DNA from: Penium margaritaceum
Taxonomy: Eukaryota; Streptophyta; Zygnematophyceae; Desmidiales; Peniaceae
DNA length: 64,000 nt
Reading direction: 5' to 3'
Assembly: GCA_023375785.1 (NCBI GenBank)
Contig: SZWC01000033.1
Coordinates: 765,398 to 829,397, forward strand
The notes beneath the pieces were generated by a model. That model was given only the letters and a program-made list of their open reading frames with translations. It was not told the origin of the DNA and made no database searches. Position numbers and translations under genes: made by a program. Numbering within the stretch: the stretch's first letter is position 1; each line of letters opens with the position of its first letter. Shown piece by piece: positions 1 through 12,751 of this stretch.

Positions 1-129
1 GGGGGGGTGTCATAATGCGGTCGCAAATCTGTCCTCCAGGTCATCCACGGAACATCCCTCCAGGGGGTTGAGAGGGAGTATTCCAGTGAAGACACCTACG
101 CGTAACAAATCAACAAAAACTGACATGGT
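1..129 (+). mobile_element. Insert element copy 1, right-hand part only (SINE-type tail)
   Basis: The window opens inside the 3' part of the same insert seen complete at 41,205-41,717 and with gaps at 18,570-19,171 and 48,723-49,337. Seven G's are followed by the shared body words GTCGCAAATCTGTCCTCCAG, CACGGAACATCCCTC and TACGCGTAACAAATCAACA, ending in an A-rich CAACAAAAAC stretch. The tRNA-like head lies off the window. Satellite sequence resumes near 129 at the same monomer phase as at the other copies. The exact right edge is uncertain by a few bases. Confidence 0.8.
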
Positions 130-2111
130 GTCAAAGAGAGAAACCTTTTGCTATTTATTGACTAGCAAGTACAAAGAACTCAAACAAGTAGTGGAACGGT
201 GTGGCTACCATGCACAATGACCAACCAGATTAGGCATGTGCCACTTACCATGACCAAATAATTTTACTATGTGTGGTTAACGTTCACAACCCATAATATG
301 GGTCACAAAATGTCAGGGGGGGAAACAATGGTTTGGGAGTACTAGATATCAACTAGCAAGTACAACGACCTTCAGTCAGTAGTAGCACGGTGTGGCTATC
401 ATGCACAATGACCGACCAAACTAGGCATGTGTACTGCCTTTGACCAAAGAAATCCGCTGTGTGTGGTCAACGTTGACAACTCATAAAACGAGTCACAAAT
501 GGTCAGAGGGGGAAACAATGGTTTGGGAACACCAAGTATACACTAGCAAGCACAAGGAGCTGCAATACGTTTTGGCATGGTGTGGATACCATGCAGGATG
601 ACCAACCAAAGTAGGCATATGTCACTGACGATTACCAAATAATGTCACTATGTGTGGTACATTTTGACAACTCATAACACGAGTCACAAATGGTCAGAGT
701 GGAAGATAATGGTTTCTCAATACTAGTTATTGACTAGAAAGAACAAATACCTTCAGTTTGTAGTGGCAGAGTGTGGCTACAATGCATAGTGACCAACCAA
801 TGTATGCATATGTCACTAACCATGAACAAAGAATTTTCACTTCATGTGGTCAATGTTGACAACTCACAATACGAGTTATAGATGTTCAGAGGGGGTAACA
901 ATGGTTTGGGAACACTATCTATTAACAAGAAAGCACAAAGACCTTCCACACGTAGTGACACGACGCGGTAACCATGTACAATGATAAACCAAAGTAGGCA
1001 TATGCCACTAACCATGACCAAACGGATTTCAGAGTGTGTGGTCAACGTTAAAAACGCAAAACACGAGTCACAAATGGCCAGGGGGGAAACAATGGGTTGG
1101 GAATACTAGTTATCAACTAGCAAATAGAAAGATTTTCAACAAGTAGTGGCACGGTGTGGCTAGCGTGCACAGTGACCAACCAAAGGATGCATATGTCACT
1201 GGAAATAACCGAAGAAGTCCACTATGTGTGGTCAACATTGACAACTCATAACACGAGTCACAAATGGTCAGATGCGGAAGGAATGGTCTGGGAACATCAG
1301 GTATCAACTAGCAAGCACAAGGACCTTCAACAAGTTGTGGCACGGTGTGGATACCATGCACGATAACCAACGAAAGTAGGCATATGTCACTGACCATGAA
1401 CAAATGATATCAATAAGTGTGGTAAACTTTGACAGCTCATAACACGAGTCACAAAAGGTCTGAGTGGAAGAAAATGGTTTGTGAATACAAGTTATCAAGT
1501 AGCAAGTACAAATACCTTCAATATGTAGTGGCACAGCGTGGATACCATGCACAGTGACCAACCAAAGCATGCATTTGTCACTGACCATGACCAACGAATT
1601 ACACTTCATGTGGTAAGCGTTGACAACTCACAACACGGGTCACACATAGTCAAAGGGGGGTAACAATGGTTTGGGAATAAAAGCTATTAGCCAGAAAGCA
1701 CAAATACCTTGAATATGTAGTGACATGGCGTGGTAACTATGTACAGTGACAAACCAACGTAGGCATATGTCACTAACCATGACCAATCGAATTTCACAGT
1801 GTGTGGTCAATATTGAAAACTCATAACACGAGTCACAAATGGTGAGAGGGGGAAACAATGGATTGGGAACACTATGTGTCAACCAGCAAGTGAGAAAAAT
1901 TTCAACAAGAAGTGGCATGGTTTGGCTAGAGTGCACAATGACCAACCAAAGGATGAATATGTCACTGACTATGACCGAAGAAATCCAGTATGCGTGGTCA
2001 ACATTGACAAATCATACGACAAGTCACAAATGGTCAAAAGGAGAGACAATGGTTTGGCAACCCTATGAATGGACTAGAAAGGACAAATAACTTCAATAGG
2101 TAGTGGCACGG
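130..2111 (+). repeat. Satellite variant block T1 (10 monomers, shifted register)
   Basis: After a 70-bp monomer remnant (130-199), ten monomers run in the order M1', M2, M3, M4, M5, M6*, M3, M4, M5, M6, with starts near 200, 391, 581, 772, 964, 1,155, 1,346, 1,537, 1,729 and 1,921. M1' is an M1-position variant with GGCATGTGCCACTTACCATG. M6* starts as M6 but ends with CATCAGGTATCAACTAGCAA and is followed directly by M3, so M1 and M2 are skipped and a four-monomer sub-register of 766 bp results. The same order recurs at 4,932, 39,228-41,153 and 46,742-48,651. Confidence 0.85.
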
Positions 2112-3593
2112 TGTGACTACTATGCACACCAAACAACCAAACTAGGCATATGTCACTGACCATGACCAAAGAATTTCAGTATGGATGGTCAACGTTCACC
2201 AACCATACCACGAGTCACAAATGGTCAGAGGGGGGAACAATGGTTCGGGAATATCAGTTTTCAACTAGCAAGTACAACGCCCTTCAATCAGTAGTAGTAC
2301 GGTGTGGCTACCATGCATAGTGACCGACCAAACTAGGCATATATACTGCCTTTGACCAAATAAATCTGCTGTCTGTGGTAAACATTGACAGCTCATAATA
2401 CGAGTCACAAATGATCAAAGTGGGAAACAATGGTTTGGGAACACCATGTATCAAAAAGAAAGCACAAGGAGCTTCAATACGCTGTGGCACGGTGTGGATA
2501 CCATGCACGATGAACAACCAAAGTAGGCATATGTCACTGACCATGACCAAATAATGGCACTATGTGTGGTAAACCTTGACGACTCATAACACGAGTCACA
2601 AATGGTCAGGGTGGAAGATAATGATTTGTGAATACTGGTTGTCGACTAGCAAGTAAAAATACCTTCAATATGTAGTGGCTCAGTGTGGCTACAATGCACA
2701 GTGACCAACCAAAGTATGCATATGTCACTGACCATGAACAAAGAATTTCACTTCATGTGGTCAACATTTACAACTCACAACATGGGTCACAGATAGTCAG
2801 AGGGGGCTAACAATGGTTTGGGAAAAACTAGCAGTCAACAAGAAAGCACAAAGACCTTCGATACCTGAGGACACAGCGTGGTAACCATGTACAGTGACAA
2901 ACCAAAGTAGGCATGTGTCACAAACCATGACCAAACGGATTTCACAGTGTGTGGTCAACGTTGAAAACTCATAACACGAGTCACAANTAAAAATACCTTC
3001 AATATGTAGTGGCTCAGTGTGGCTACAATGCACAGTGACCAACCAAAGTATGCATATGTCACTGACCATGAACAAAGAATTTCACTTCATGTGGTCAACA
3101 TTTACAACTCACAACATGGGTCACAGATAGTCAGAGGGGGCTAACAATGGTTTGGGAAAAACTAGCAGTCAACAAGAAAGCACAAAGACCTTCGATACCT
3201 GAGGACACAGCGTGGTAACCATGTACAGTGACAAACCAAAGTAGACATGCGTCACAAACCATGACCAAATGGATTTCACAGTGTGTGGTCAACGTTGAAA
3301 ACTCATAACACGAGTCACAAATGGTCAGTGGGAGAAACCATGGGTTGGGAACACTAGTTATTAACTAGCAAGTCGAAATATTTTCAAGAAGTAGTGGCAT
3401 GGTGTGGCTAGCGTGCATAGTGACCAACCAAAGGATGCATATGTCACTGACTATGAACGAAAATTTCCACTATGTGTGGTCAACATTGACAACTCATAAC
3501 ACGGGATATAAATGGTCAGAGGGAGAGACAATGGTTTGGGAACTCTATGTATCGACTAGAAAGGACAAAGAATTACAATACGTAGTGGCACAG
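2112..3593 (+). repeat. Satellite HOR containing a single-N join
   Basis: The order M1 to M6 is recognisable, starting with the M1 signature ATGCACACCAAACAACC. The unit is about 335 bp too long because 2,655-2,986 is repeated almost exactly after the single N at 2,987. Without that repeat the unit would be close to the normal 1,147 bp. Confidence 0.85.
2987..2987. other. Single-N assembly join
   Basis: A lone N sits mid-monomer. The roughly 332 bases before it reappear after it with only a few differences, including the private variant ACCTTCGATACCTGAGGACA in both. This is the pattern of two contig ends placed side by side without merging their overlap. Confidence 0.8.
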
Positions 3594-4931
3594 TGTGGCT
3601 AATATGCACACCAAACAACCAAACTAGGCATATGTCACTGACCATGACCAGGGAATTTCAATATGGGTGGTCCAAGTTGACCAACTATAACACGAGTCAA
3701 AAACGGTCAGGGGAGGAAACAATGCTATGGGAATATCAGTTCTCAACAAGAAAGTACAACGACCTTCAGTCAGTAGTAGCACGGCGTGGCAACCATGCAC
3801 AATGACGGACCAAAGTAGGCATATGTACTGCCTTTGAGAAAAGAAACCCGCTGTGTGTGGTCAACATTAACAACTCATAATATGAGTCACAAATGGTCTG
3901 AGGGGAAAAAAATGGTTTGGGAACACCAAGTATCAAATAGCAAGCACAAGGAGCTTGAATACGATGTGGCACGGTGTGGATACCATGCACGATGACCAAG
4001 CAAAGTAGGCATATGTCACTGACCATGACCAAATAATGGCACTAAGTGTGGTAAACCTTGACAACTCATAACACGAATCACAAATGGTCAGAGTGGAATA
4101 AAATGGTTTGTGAATACTAGTTATCGACTAGCAAGTACAAACACCTTCAATATGTAGTGGCATAGTGTGGCTACAATGCACTGTGACCAACTTGAGTATG
4201 CATATGTGACTGACCATGAACAAAGAATTTCTCTTCATGTGGTCAACATTTGCAACTCACAACATGGATCACAGATAGTCAGCGGGGGCTAACAATGGTT
4301 TGGGAACACTAGCTATGAACAAGAAAGCACAAAGACATTCGATACATAATGACACAGCGTGGTAATCATGTACAGTAACAAACCAAAGTAGACATGTGTC
4401 ACAAACCATGACCAAACGGATTTCAGAGTGTGTGGTCAACGTTGAAAACTCATAACACGAGTCACAACTGGTCAGTGGGGGAAACCATGGGTTGGGAACA
4501 CTAGTTATCAACTAGCAAGTAGAAAGATTCTTAACAAGTAGTTGCATGGTGTGGCTAGCGTGCTCAGTGACCAACTAAAGGATGCATATGTCACTGACTA
4601 TAACCGAAGAAGTCCATTATGTGTGGTCAACATTGATAACTCATAACACGACTCACAAATGGTCAGTGGAAGAGAGAATGGTTTGGGAACCCTATGTATC
4701 GACGAGAAAGGACAAGGAACGTCAATACGTAGTGGCACGGTGTGGCTAATATGCACACCAAACAACCAAAGTAGGCATATGTCACTGATCATGACGAGAG
4801 AATTTCAAGATGGGTGGTCAACGTTGACCAACCATAACACGAGTCGAAAACGGTCAGGGGAGGAAACAATGCTCTGGAAATATCTGTTCTCAACTAGCAA
4901 GTACAGCGACCTTCAGTCAGTAGTAACACGG
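3594..4931 (+). repeat. One complete HOR plus a lone M1
   Basis: A complete M1-M6 unit occupies 3,594-4,740 (1,147 bp). It is followed by one extra M1 (4,741-4,931), after which the register jumps to M1' of the next T block. No insert lies between the lone M1 and M1', unlike the other T blocks. Confidence 0.85.
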
Positions 4932-6839
4932 TGTGGCTACCATGCACAATGACCAAACAGACTAGGCATGTGCCACATACCATGACCAAATAATTTTACT
5001 ATGCGTGGTCAACGTTCACAACCCATAATATGGGTCACGACTTGCCACAGGGGAAAACAATGGTTTGGGAATACTGGATACAAATTATCAAGTACAACAA
5101 CCTTCATTCAGCAGTAGCACAGAGTGGCTACCATGCACAATGACCGACCAAAGTAGGCATGTGTACTGCCTTTGACCAAAGAAATCCGCTGTGTGTGGTC
5201 AACGTTGACAACTCATAAAACGAGTCACAAATGGTCAGAGGGGGAAACAATGGTTTGGGAACACCAAGTATCAACTAGCAAGCACAAGGAGCTGCAATAA
5301 GCTTTGGCACGGTGTGGATACCATGCACGATGACCAACCAACGTAGGCATATGTCAATGTCCATGACCAAATAATGTCACCATGTGTGGTACACTTTGAC
5401 AACTCATAACACGAGTTACAAATGGTCAGAGTGAAGATAATGGTTTCTCAATAATAGTTATCAACTAGAAAGTACAAATACCTTCAACATGTAGTGGCAC
5501 CGTGTGGCTACAATGCACAGTTACCAACCAAAGAATGCATATGTCACTGACCACGAACAAAGAATTTCAATTCACGTGGTCAATTTTGACAACTCACAAC
5601 ACGAGTCATAGATATTCAGAGGGGGTAACAATGGTTTGGGAACACTATCTATCAAGAAGAAAACACAAAGACCTTCAATACGTAGTGACACGACGTGGTA
5701 ACCATGTACAATGACAAACCAAAGTAGGCATATGTCACTAGCTATGACCAAATGGATTTCAGAGTGTGTGGTCAACGTTGAAAACGCAAAAGACAAGTCG
5801 CAAATGGTCAGGGGGGAAATAATGGGTTGGGAACACTAGTTATCAACTAGGAAGTAGAAATATTTTAAACAAGTAGTGGCGCGGTGTCGCTAGCGTGCAC
5901 AGTGACCAACCTTAGGATGCATATATCACTGACAATGACCGAAGAAGTCCACTATGTGTGGTCATCATTGACAACTCATAACACGAGTCGCAAATGGTCA
6001 GAGGTGGAACCCATGGTCTGGAAACATCAGGTATCAACTAGCAAGCACAAGGACCTTTTACAAGTTGTGGCACGGTGTGGATACCATGCACGATGAGCAA
6101 CCAAAGTATGCATATGTCACTGACAATGACCAAACAATGTCAATAAGTGTGGTAAACTTTGACAGCTCATAACACGAGTCAAAAATGGTCAAAGTGGAAG
6201 ACAATGGTTTGTGAATACTAAGTATCGGGCAGCAAGTACAAATACCTTCAATATGTAGTGGCACAGCGTGGCTATCATGCACAGTGACCAACCAAAGTAT
6301 GCATATGTCACTGACCATGACCAGCAAATATCACTTCATGTGGTCAGCGTTGACAACTCACAACACGAGTCATATATAGTCAAAGGGGGATAACAATGGT
6401 TTGGGAACACTAGCTATTAAGCAGAAAGCACAAATACCTTTTATATGTAGTGACATGGCGTGGTAACCATGTACACTGACAAACCAAAGTAGGCATATGT
6501 CACTAACCATGACCAAACGAATTTCAGAGTGTGTGGTCAATATTGAAAACTCATATCACAAGTCACAAATGGTGAGAGGGGGAAACAATGGATTGGGAAC
6601 ACTAGTTGTTAACCAGCAAGTACGAAGAATTTCAACAAGAAATGGCACGGTTTGGCTAGCGTGCACAGTGACCAACCAAAGGATGAATACGTCACTGACG
6701 ATGAGCGAAGAAATCAATTATGCATGGTCAACATTGACAACTCATAACAGGAGTCACAAATGGTCAGAGGAAGAGACAATGGTTTGGGAACCCTATGCAT
6801 GGACTAGAAAGGACAAAAAGCTTGAATACGTAGTGTCAG
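4932..6839 (+). repeat. Satellite variant block T2 (10 monomers, no insert attached)
   Basis: The monomer order is the same as in T1: M1' (4,932), M2, M3, M4, M5, M6* (5,885), M3, M4, M5, M6 (6,651). The 766-bp spacing between M6* and M6 and the M6* words CATCAGGTATCAACTAGCAA identify it. It lacks the flanking insert present beside T1, T3, T4 and T5. Confidence 0.85.
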
Positions 6840-7985
6840 TGTGGCTACTATGCACACCAAACAACCAAACTAGGCATATGTCACTGACCATGACCAAACA
6901 ATTTCAATATGGATGGTCAACGTTCACCAACCATAACACGAGTCACAAATGGTCAGAGGGGGGAATAATAGTTCGGGAATATCAGTTTTCAACTAGCAAG
7001 TACAATGCCCTTCAATCAGTAATAGCACGGTGTGGCTACCATGCACATTGACCAACCAAAGTACGCATATGTACTGCCTTTGACCAAAGAAATCCGCTGT
7101 GTGTGGTTAACGTTGACAACTCATAAAACAAGTCACAAATGATCAGAGGGGAAAAGAATGGTTTGGGAACACCAAGTATCCAATAGGAAGCACAAGGAGC
7201 TTCAATACGTTGTGGCATAGTGTGGATACCATGCACGATGACCAACCAAAGTAGGCATATGTCACTGACCATTACCAAATAATGGCACTAAGTGTGGTAA
7301 ACCTTGACAACGCATAACACAAGTCAACAATAGTCAGGGTGGAATAAAATGGTTTGTGAGTACTAACTATTGACTAGACAGTACAGATACCTTCAATATG
7401 TAGTGGCACAGTGTGGCTACAATGCACAGTGACCAACTAAAATATGCATATGTCACTGACCATGAACAAAGAATTTCACTTCATGTGGTCAACATTTACA
7501 AATCACAACACGGGTCACAGATAGTAAGAGGGGGCTAACAATGGTTTGGGAATACTAGCTGTGAATTAGAAAGCACAAAGACCTTCGATACGTAATGACA
7601 CGGCGTGGTAACCATGTAATGTAACAAACCAAAGTAGGCATGTGTCACAAACCATGACCAAACGGATTTCACAGTGTGTGGTCAACGCTGAAAACTCATA
7701 ACACGAGTCACAACTGGTCATTGGGGGAAACCATGGGTTGGGAACACTAGTTATCAACTAGCAAGTAGAAAGATTTTCAACAAGTAGTGGCATGGTATGG
7801 CTAGCGTGCACAGTGACCAACCAAAGGATGCATATGTCAATGACTATGACCGAAGAAGTCCATTATGTGTGGTCAACATTGACAGCTATGACACGAGTCA
7901 CAAATGGTCAGAGGGAGATACAATGGTTTGGGAACCCCATGTATCGACTAGAAAGGACAATGAACTTCAATACGTAGTGGCATGA
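6840..7985 (+). repeat. Satellite HOR (M1-M6)
   Basis: A single six-monomer unit (1,146 bp) joins block T2 to the regular run that follows. Its M1 keeps the T-type ending, TCAATCAGTAATAGCACGG in place of the usual TCAGTCAGTAGTAGCACGG, so it is transitional. Confidence 0.85.
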
Positions 7986-10458
7986 TGTGGCTAATATGCA
8001 CACCAAACAACCAAACTAGGCATATGTCACTGACCATGACGAGAGAATTTCAATATGGGTGGTCAACGTTGACCAGCTATAACACGAGTCAAAAAACCGT
8101 CAGGGGAGGAAGCAATGCTATGGCAATATCAGTTCTCAACTAGCAAGTACAACGACCTTCAGTCAGTAGTAGCACGGTGTGGCTACCATGCACAATGAAC
8201 AAAAAAATTAGGCATGTGTACTCCCTTTGACCACAGAAATATGCTGTGTGTGGTCAACATTGACAACTCATAATACGAGTCACAAATGGTCAGAGGGGCA
8301 ATCAATGGTTTGGGAACACCAAGTATCAAAAATCAAGCACAAGGAGCTCCAATAGATTGTGGCACGGTGTTGATACCATGCACGATGACCACCCAAAGTA
8401 GGCATATGTCACTGACCATGACCAAATAATTGCACCAAGTGTGGTAAACCTTCACAACTGATAACACGATTCACAAATGGTCAAGGTGGAAGATAATGGT
8501 TTGTGAATACTAGTTGTCAACTAGCAAGTACAAATACCTTCAATATGTAGCGGCACAGCGTGGCTACCATGCACAGTGACCAACCAAAGTATGCATATGT
8601 CACTGACCATGAACAAAGAATTTCACTTCATGTGGTTAGCGTTGACAACTCACAACACGAGGAAATGATAGTCAGAGGGGGTAACAATGGTTTGGGAGCA
8701 CTAGCTATCAACTAGAAAGCACAAAGACCTTCGATACGTAGTGACACGGCGTGGTAACCATGTACAGTGACAAACCAAAGTAGGCATGTGTAGAAAGCCA
8801 TGACCAAACGGATTTCACAGTGTGTGGTCAAGGTTGAAGACTCATACCACGAGTCACAAATGGTCATTGGGGGAAACCATGGGTTGGGAACACTACTTAT
8901 CAACTAGCAAGTTTCAACAAGTAGTGGCACGGTGTGGCTAGCATGCAGAGTGACCAACCAAAGAATGCATATGTCACTGACTATGACTGAAGAAGTCCAT
9001 TACGTGTGGTCAACATCGACAACTCATAACACGAGTCACAAATGGTCAGAGGGAGAAACAATGGCTAAGGAACCCTATGTTTGACTAGAAAGGACAAGGA
9101 ACTTCAATATGTAGTGGCACGGTGTGGCTAATATGCACACCAAACAAGCAAATTGGGCATATGTCACTGACCATGACGAGCGAATTTCAATATGGGAGGT
9201 CAACGTTGACCAACCATAACACGAGTCAAAAACGGTCAGGGGAGGAAACAATGCTATGGGATATCAGTTCTCAACTAGCAAGTACAACGACCTTCATTCA
9301 GTAGAAGCACGGTGTGGCTACCATGCACAATGACCGACCAAAGTAGGCTTATGTACTGCCTTTGACCAAAGAAATCCGCTGTGTGTGGTCAACGTTGACA
9401 ACTCATAATATGAGTCACAAATGGTCAGAGGGGGAAACAATGGTTTGGGAACACCGAGTATCAAATAGCAAGCACAAGGAGCTTCAATACGTTGTGGCAC
9501 AGTGTGGATACCATGCACTATCGCCAACCAAAGTAGGCATATATCACTGACCATGACCAAGTAATGGCAATAAGTGTGGTAAACCTTGACAACTCATAAC
9601 ACGAGTCACAAATGGTGAGGGTGGAAGATAATGATTTGTGAATATTAGTTATTGACTAGCAAGTACAAATACCTTCAATATGTAGTGGCACAGTGTGGCT
9701 ACAATGCACAGTGACCAACCAAAGTATGCATATGTCACTGACCGTGAACAAAGAATTTCACTTCATGTGGTCATTATTTACAACTCACAACACGAGTATT
9801 TGATAGTCAGAGGGGGTAACAATGGATTGGGAACACTAGCTGTCAACAAGAAAGCACAAAGACCTTCAATACGTAATTACACGGTGTGGTAACCATGTAC
9901 ACTAACAAACCAAAGTAGGCATGTGTCACAAACCATGACCAAACGGATTTCACAGTGTGTGGTCAACGTTGAAAACTCATAACATGAATCACAAATGGTC
10001 AGTGGGGAAGACCATGCGTATGGAACACTAGTTATCAACTAGCAAGTAGAAAGATTTTCAACAAGTAGTGGCACGGTGTGGCTAGCGTGCACAGTGACCA
10101 ACCAAAGGATGCATATGTCATTGACTATGACCGAAGAAGTCCATTATGTGTTGTCAACATTGACAACTCATAACATGAGTCACAGATGGTCAGAGGGAGA
10201 GTTAATGGTTTGGGAACCCTATGTATCTACTAGAAAGGACAAAGAACTTCAATACGTAGTGGCACGGTGTGGCTACTGTGCACACGAAATAACCAAACTA
10301 GGCATATGTCACTGACCATGACCAGATAACTTCAATGTGGGTGGTCAACGTTGACCAACCATAACACGAGTCACAAACAGTCAGGGGAGGAAACAATGCT
10401 ATGGGAATATCAGTTCTCAACTAGCAAGTACAATGACCTTCAGTCAGTAGTAGCACAG

Positions 10459-10838
10459 TGTGGCTACCATGCACAATAACCGACCAAAGTGGGCATATGT
10501 ACTACCTTTGACCAAAGAAATCCGCTGTGTTTGGTTAACGTTGACAATTCATAATACGAAACACAAATGGTCAGAGAGGAAAACAATGGTTTGGGAACAC
10601 CAAGTATCAAATAGCAAGCACAAGGAGCTTCAATACGTTGTGGCACAGTGTGGATACCATGCACGATGACCAACCAAAGTAGGCATATGTACTGCCTTTG
10701 ACCAAAGAAATCCGCTGTGTTTGGTTAACGTTGACAATTCATAATACGAAACACAAATGGTCAGAGAGGAAAACAATGGTTTGGGAACACCAAGTATCAA
10801 ATAGCAAGCACAAGGAGCTTCAATACGTTGTGGCACAG
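10459..10838 (+). repeat. Tandem doublet of M2
   Basis: Two 190-bp monomers (10,459-10,648 and 10,649-10,838) share private variants such as GTGTTTGGTTAACGTTGACA and ATAATACGAAACACAAATGG. The second begins with the M3 head (GGATACCATGCACGATGACC) and continues as M2. The exchange that made the doublet therefore fell in the first 40 or so bases of the monomer. Confidence 0.9.
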
Positions 10839-11604
10839 TGTGGATACCATGCACGATGACCAACCAAAGTAGGCATATGTCACTGACCATGACCAAATAA
10901 TGGCACTAAGTTTGGTAAACCTTGACAACTCATAACACGAGTCACAAATGGTCAGGGTGGAATGTAATGGTTTGTGATTATTAGTTATCGACTAGCAAGT
11001 ACAAATACCTTCAATATGCAGTGGCACAGTGTGGCTACAATGCACTGTGACAAAGCAAAGTATGCATATGTGACTGACCATGAACAAAGAATTTCATTTC
11101 ATGTGGTCAACATTTACAACTCACAACACGGGTCACAGATAGTCAGAGGGGGCTAACAATGGTTTGGGAACACTAGCTGACAACAAGAAAGAACAAAGAC
11201 CTTCAATACATAATGACACGGCGTGGTAACCATGTATAGTGTCAAACCAAAGTAGGCATGTGTTACAAACCATGACAAAACGGATTTCACAGTGTGTGGT
11301 CAACGTTGAAAACTCATAACACGAGTCACGACTGGTCAGAGGGGGAAACCATGGGTTGGGAACACTAGTTGTCAACTAGAAAGTAGAAATATTTTCAACA
11401 AGTAGTGGCACGGTGTGGCAAGCGTGCACAGTGACCAACCAAAGGATGCATATGTCACTGACTATGACCGAAGAAGTCCACTATGTGTGGTCAACATTGA
11501 CAACTCATAACACGAGTCACAAATGGTCAGAGGGAGAGACAATGGTTTGGGAGCCCTATGTATCGACTAGAAAGGACAACGAACTTCAATACATAGTGGC
11601 ACGG

Positions 11605-11795
11605 TGTGGATAATATGCACACCAAACAACCAAACTAGGCATATGTCACTGACCATGACGAGAGAATTTCAATACGGGTGGTCAACGTTGACCAACCATA
11701 ACACGAGTCAAAAACAGTCAGGGGAGGAAACAATGCTATGGGAATATCAGTTCTCAACTAGGAAGTACAACGACCTTCAGTCAGTAGTAGCACGG
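11605..11795 (+). repeat. Reference monomer M1 (191 bp)
   Basis: First monomer of the best-formed unit, 11,605-12,751. Diagnostic words are ATGCACACCAAACAACC, CATGACGAGAGAATTTC, the 14-bp palindrome GGTCAACGTTGACC, GGGGAGGAAACAATGCTATG and the ending TCAGTCAGTAGTAGCACGG. Confidence 0.9.
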
Positions 11796-11985
11796 TGTGG
11801 CTACCATGCACAATGACCGACCAAAGTAGGCATATGTACTGCCTTTGACCAAAGAGATCCACTGTGTGTGGTCAACGTTCACAACTCATAATACGTGTCA
11901 CAAATGGTCAGAGGGGGAAACAATGGTTTGGGAACACCGAGTATCAAATAGCAAGCACAAGGAGCTTCAATACGTTGTGGCACAC
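11796..11985 (+). repeat. Reference monomer M2 (190 bp)
   Basis: Diagnostic words are ATGACCGACCAAAGTAGG, TACTGCCTTTGACCAAAG (in place of the CACTGACCATGACC of other types) and GAGTATCAAATAGCAAGC. Confidence 0.9.
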
Positions 11986-12176
11986 TGTGGATACCATGCA
12001 CAATGACCAACCAAAGTAGGCATATGTCACTGACCATGACCAAATAATGGCACTAAGTGTGGTAAACCTTGACAACTCATAACACGAGTCACAAATGGTC
12101 AGGGTGGAATGTAATGGTTTGTGAATATTAGTTATCGACTACCAAGTACAAATGTTTTCAATATGCAGTGGCACAG
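11986..12176 (+). repeat. Reference monomer M3 (191 bp)
   Basis: Diagnostic words are TGTGGATACCATGCACAATG, CAAATAATGGCACTAAGTG, TGGTAAACCTTGACAACTC and GGGTGGAATGTAATGG. Confidence 0.9.
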
Positions 12177-12368
12177 TGTGGCTACAATGCACTGTAACCA
12201 ACCAAAGTATGCATATGTGACTGACCATGAACAAAGAATTTCACTTCATGTGGTCAACATTTACAACTCACAACACGGGTCACAGATAGTCAGAGGGGGC
12301 TAACAATGGTTTTGGAACACTGGCAGTCAACAAGAAAGCACAAAGACCTTCAATACATAATGACACGG
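12177..12368 (+). repeat. Reference monomer M4 (192 bp)
   Basis: Diagnostic words are CATGAACAAAGAATTTCAC, TTCATGTGGTCAACATTTAC, CACAACACGGGTCACAG and GAGGGGGCTAACAATGG. Confidence 0.9.
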
Positions 12369-12560
12369 CGTGGTAACGATGTATAGTGACAAACCAAAGT
12401 AGGCATGTGTCACAAACCATGACCAAACGGATTTCACAGTGTGTGGTCAACGTTGAAAACTCATAACACGTATCACAACTGGTCATTGGGGGAAACCATG
12501 GGTTGGGAACACTAGTTATCAACTAGCAAGTAGAAAGATTTTCAACAAGTAGTGGCACGG
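12369..12560 (+). repeat. Reference monomer M5 (192 bp)
   Basis: Diagnostic words are CGTGGTAACGATG, GTCACAAACCATGACCAAAC, GAAACCATGGGTTGGG and the inverted repeat CTAGTTATCAACTAG (6-bp arms, 3-nt spacer). Confidence 0.9.
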
Positions 12561-12751
12561 TGTCGCTAGCGTGCACAGTGACCAACCAAAGGATGCATAT
12601 GTCACTCACTATGACCAAAGATGTCAACTATGTGTGGTCAACATTGACAGCTCATAACACGAGTAACAAATGGTCAGAGGAAGATACAATGGTTTGGGAA
12701 CCCTATGTGTCAACTAGAAAGGACAAGGAACTTCAATACGTAGTGGCACGG
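12561..12751 (+). repeat. Reference monomer M6 (191 bp)
   Basis: Diagnostic words are GCTAGCGTGCACAGTGACC, CAAAGGATGCATATGTCAC, GGGAACCCTATGTG and ACTAGAAAGGACAAGGAAC. Confidence 0.9.

Noticed and set aside
6497-7051. The longest open frame (184 codons), and many frames of 60-130 codons on both strands
   Set aside because: All lie inside satellite monomers and recur with the repeat in both frames and strands. They translate the same repeat words, lack any recognisable domain, and end where the phase of 191 (not a multiple of 3) shifts the frame. They are not genes.
11605-12751. CENP-B box in the monomer
   Set aside because: No monomer type shows the TTCGnnnnAnnCGGG core. The nearest word, CTTCGATACGTAATG in M4, lacks the required spacing and CGGG.
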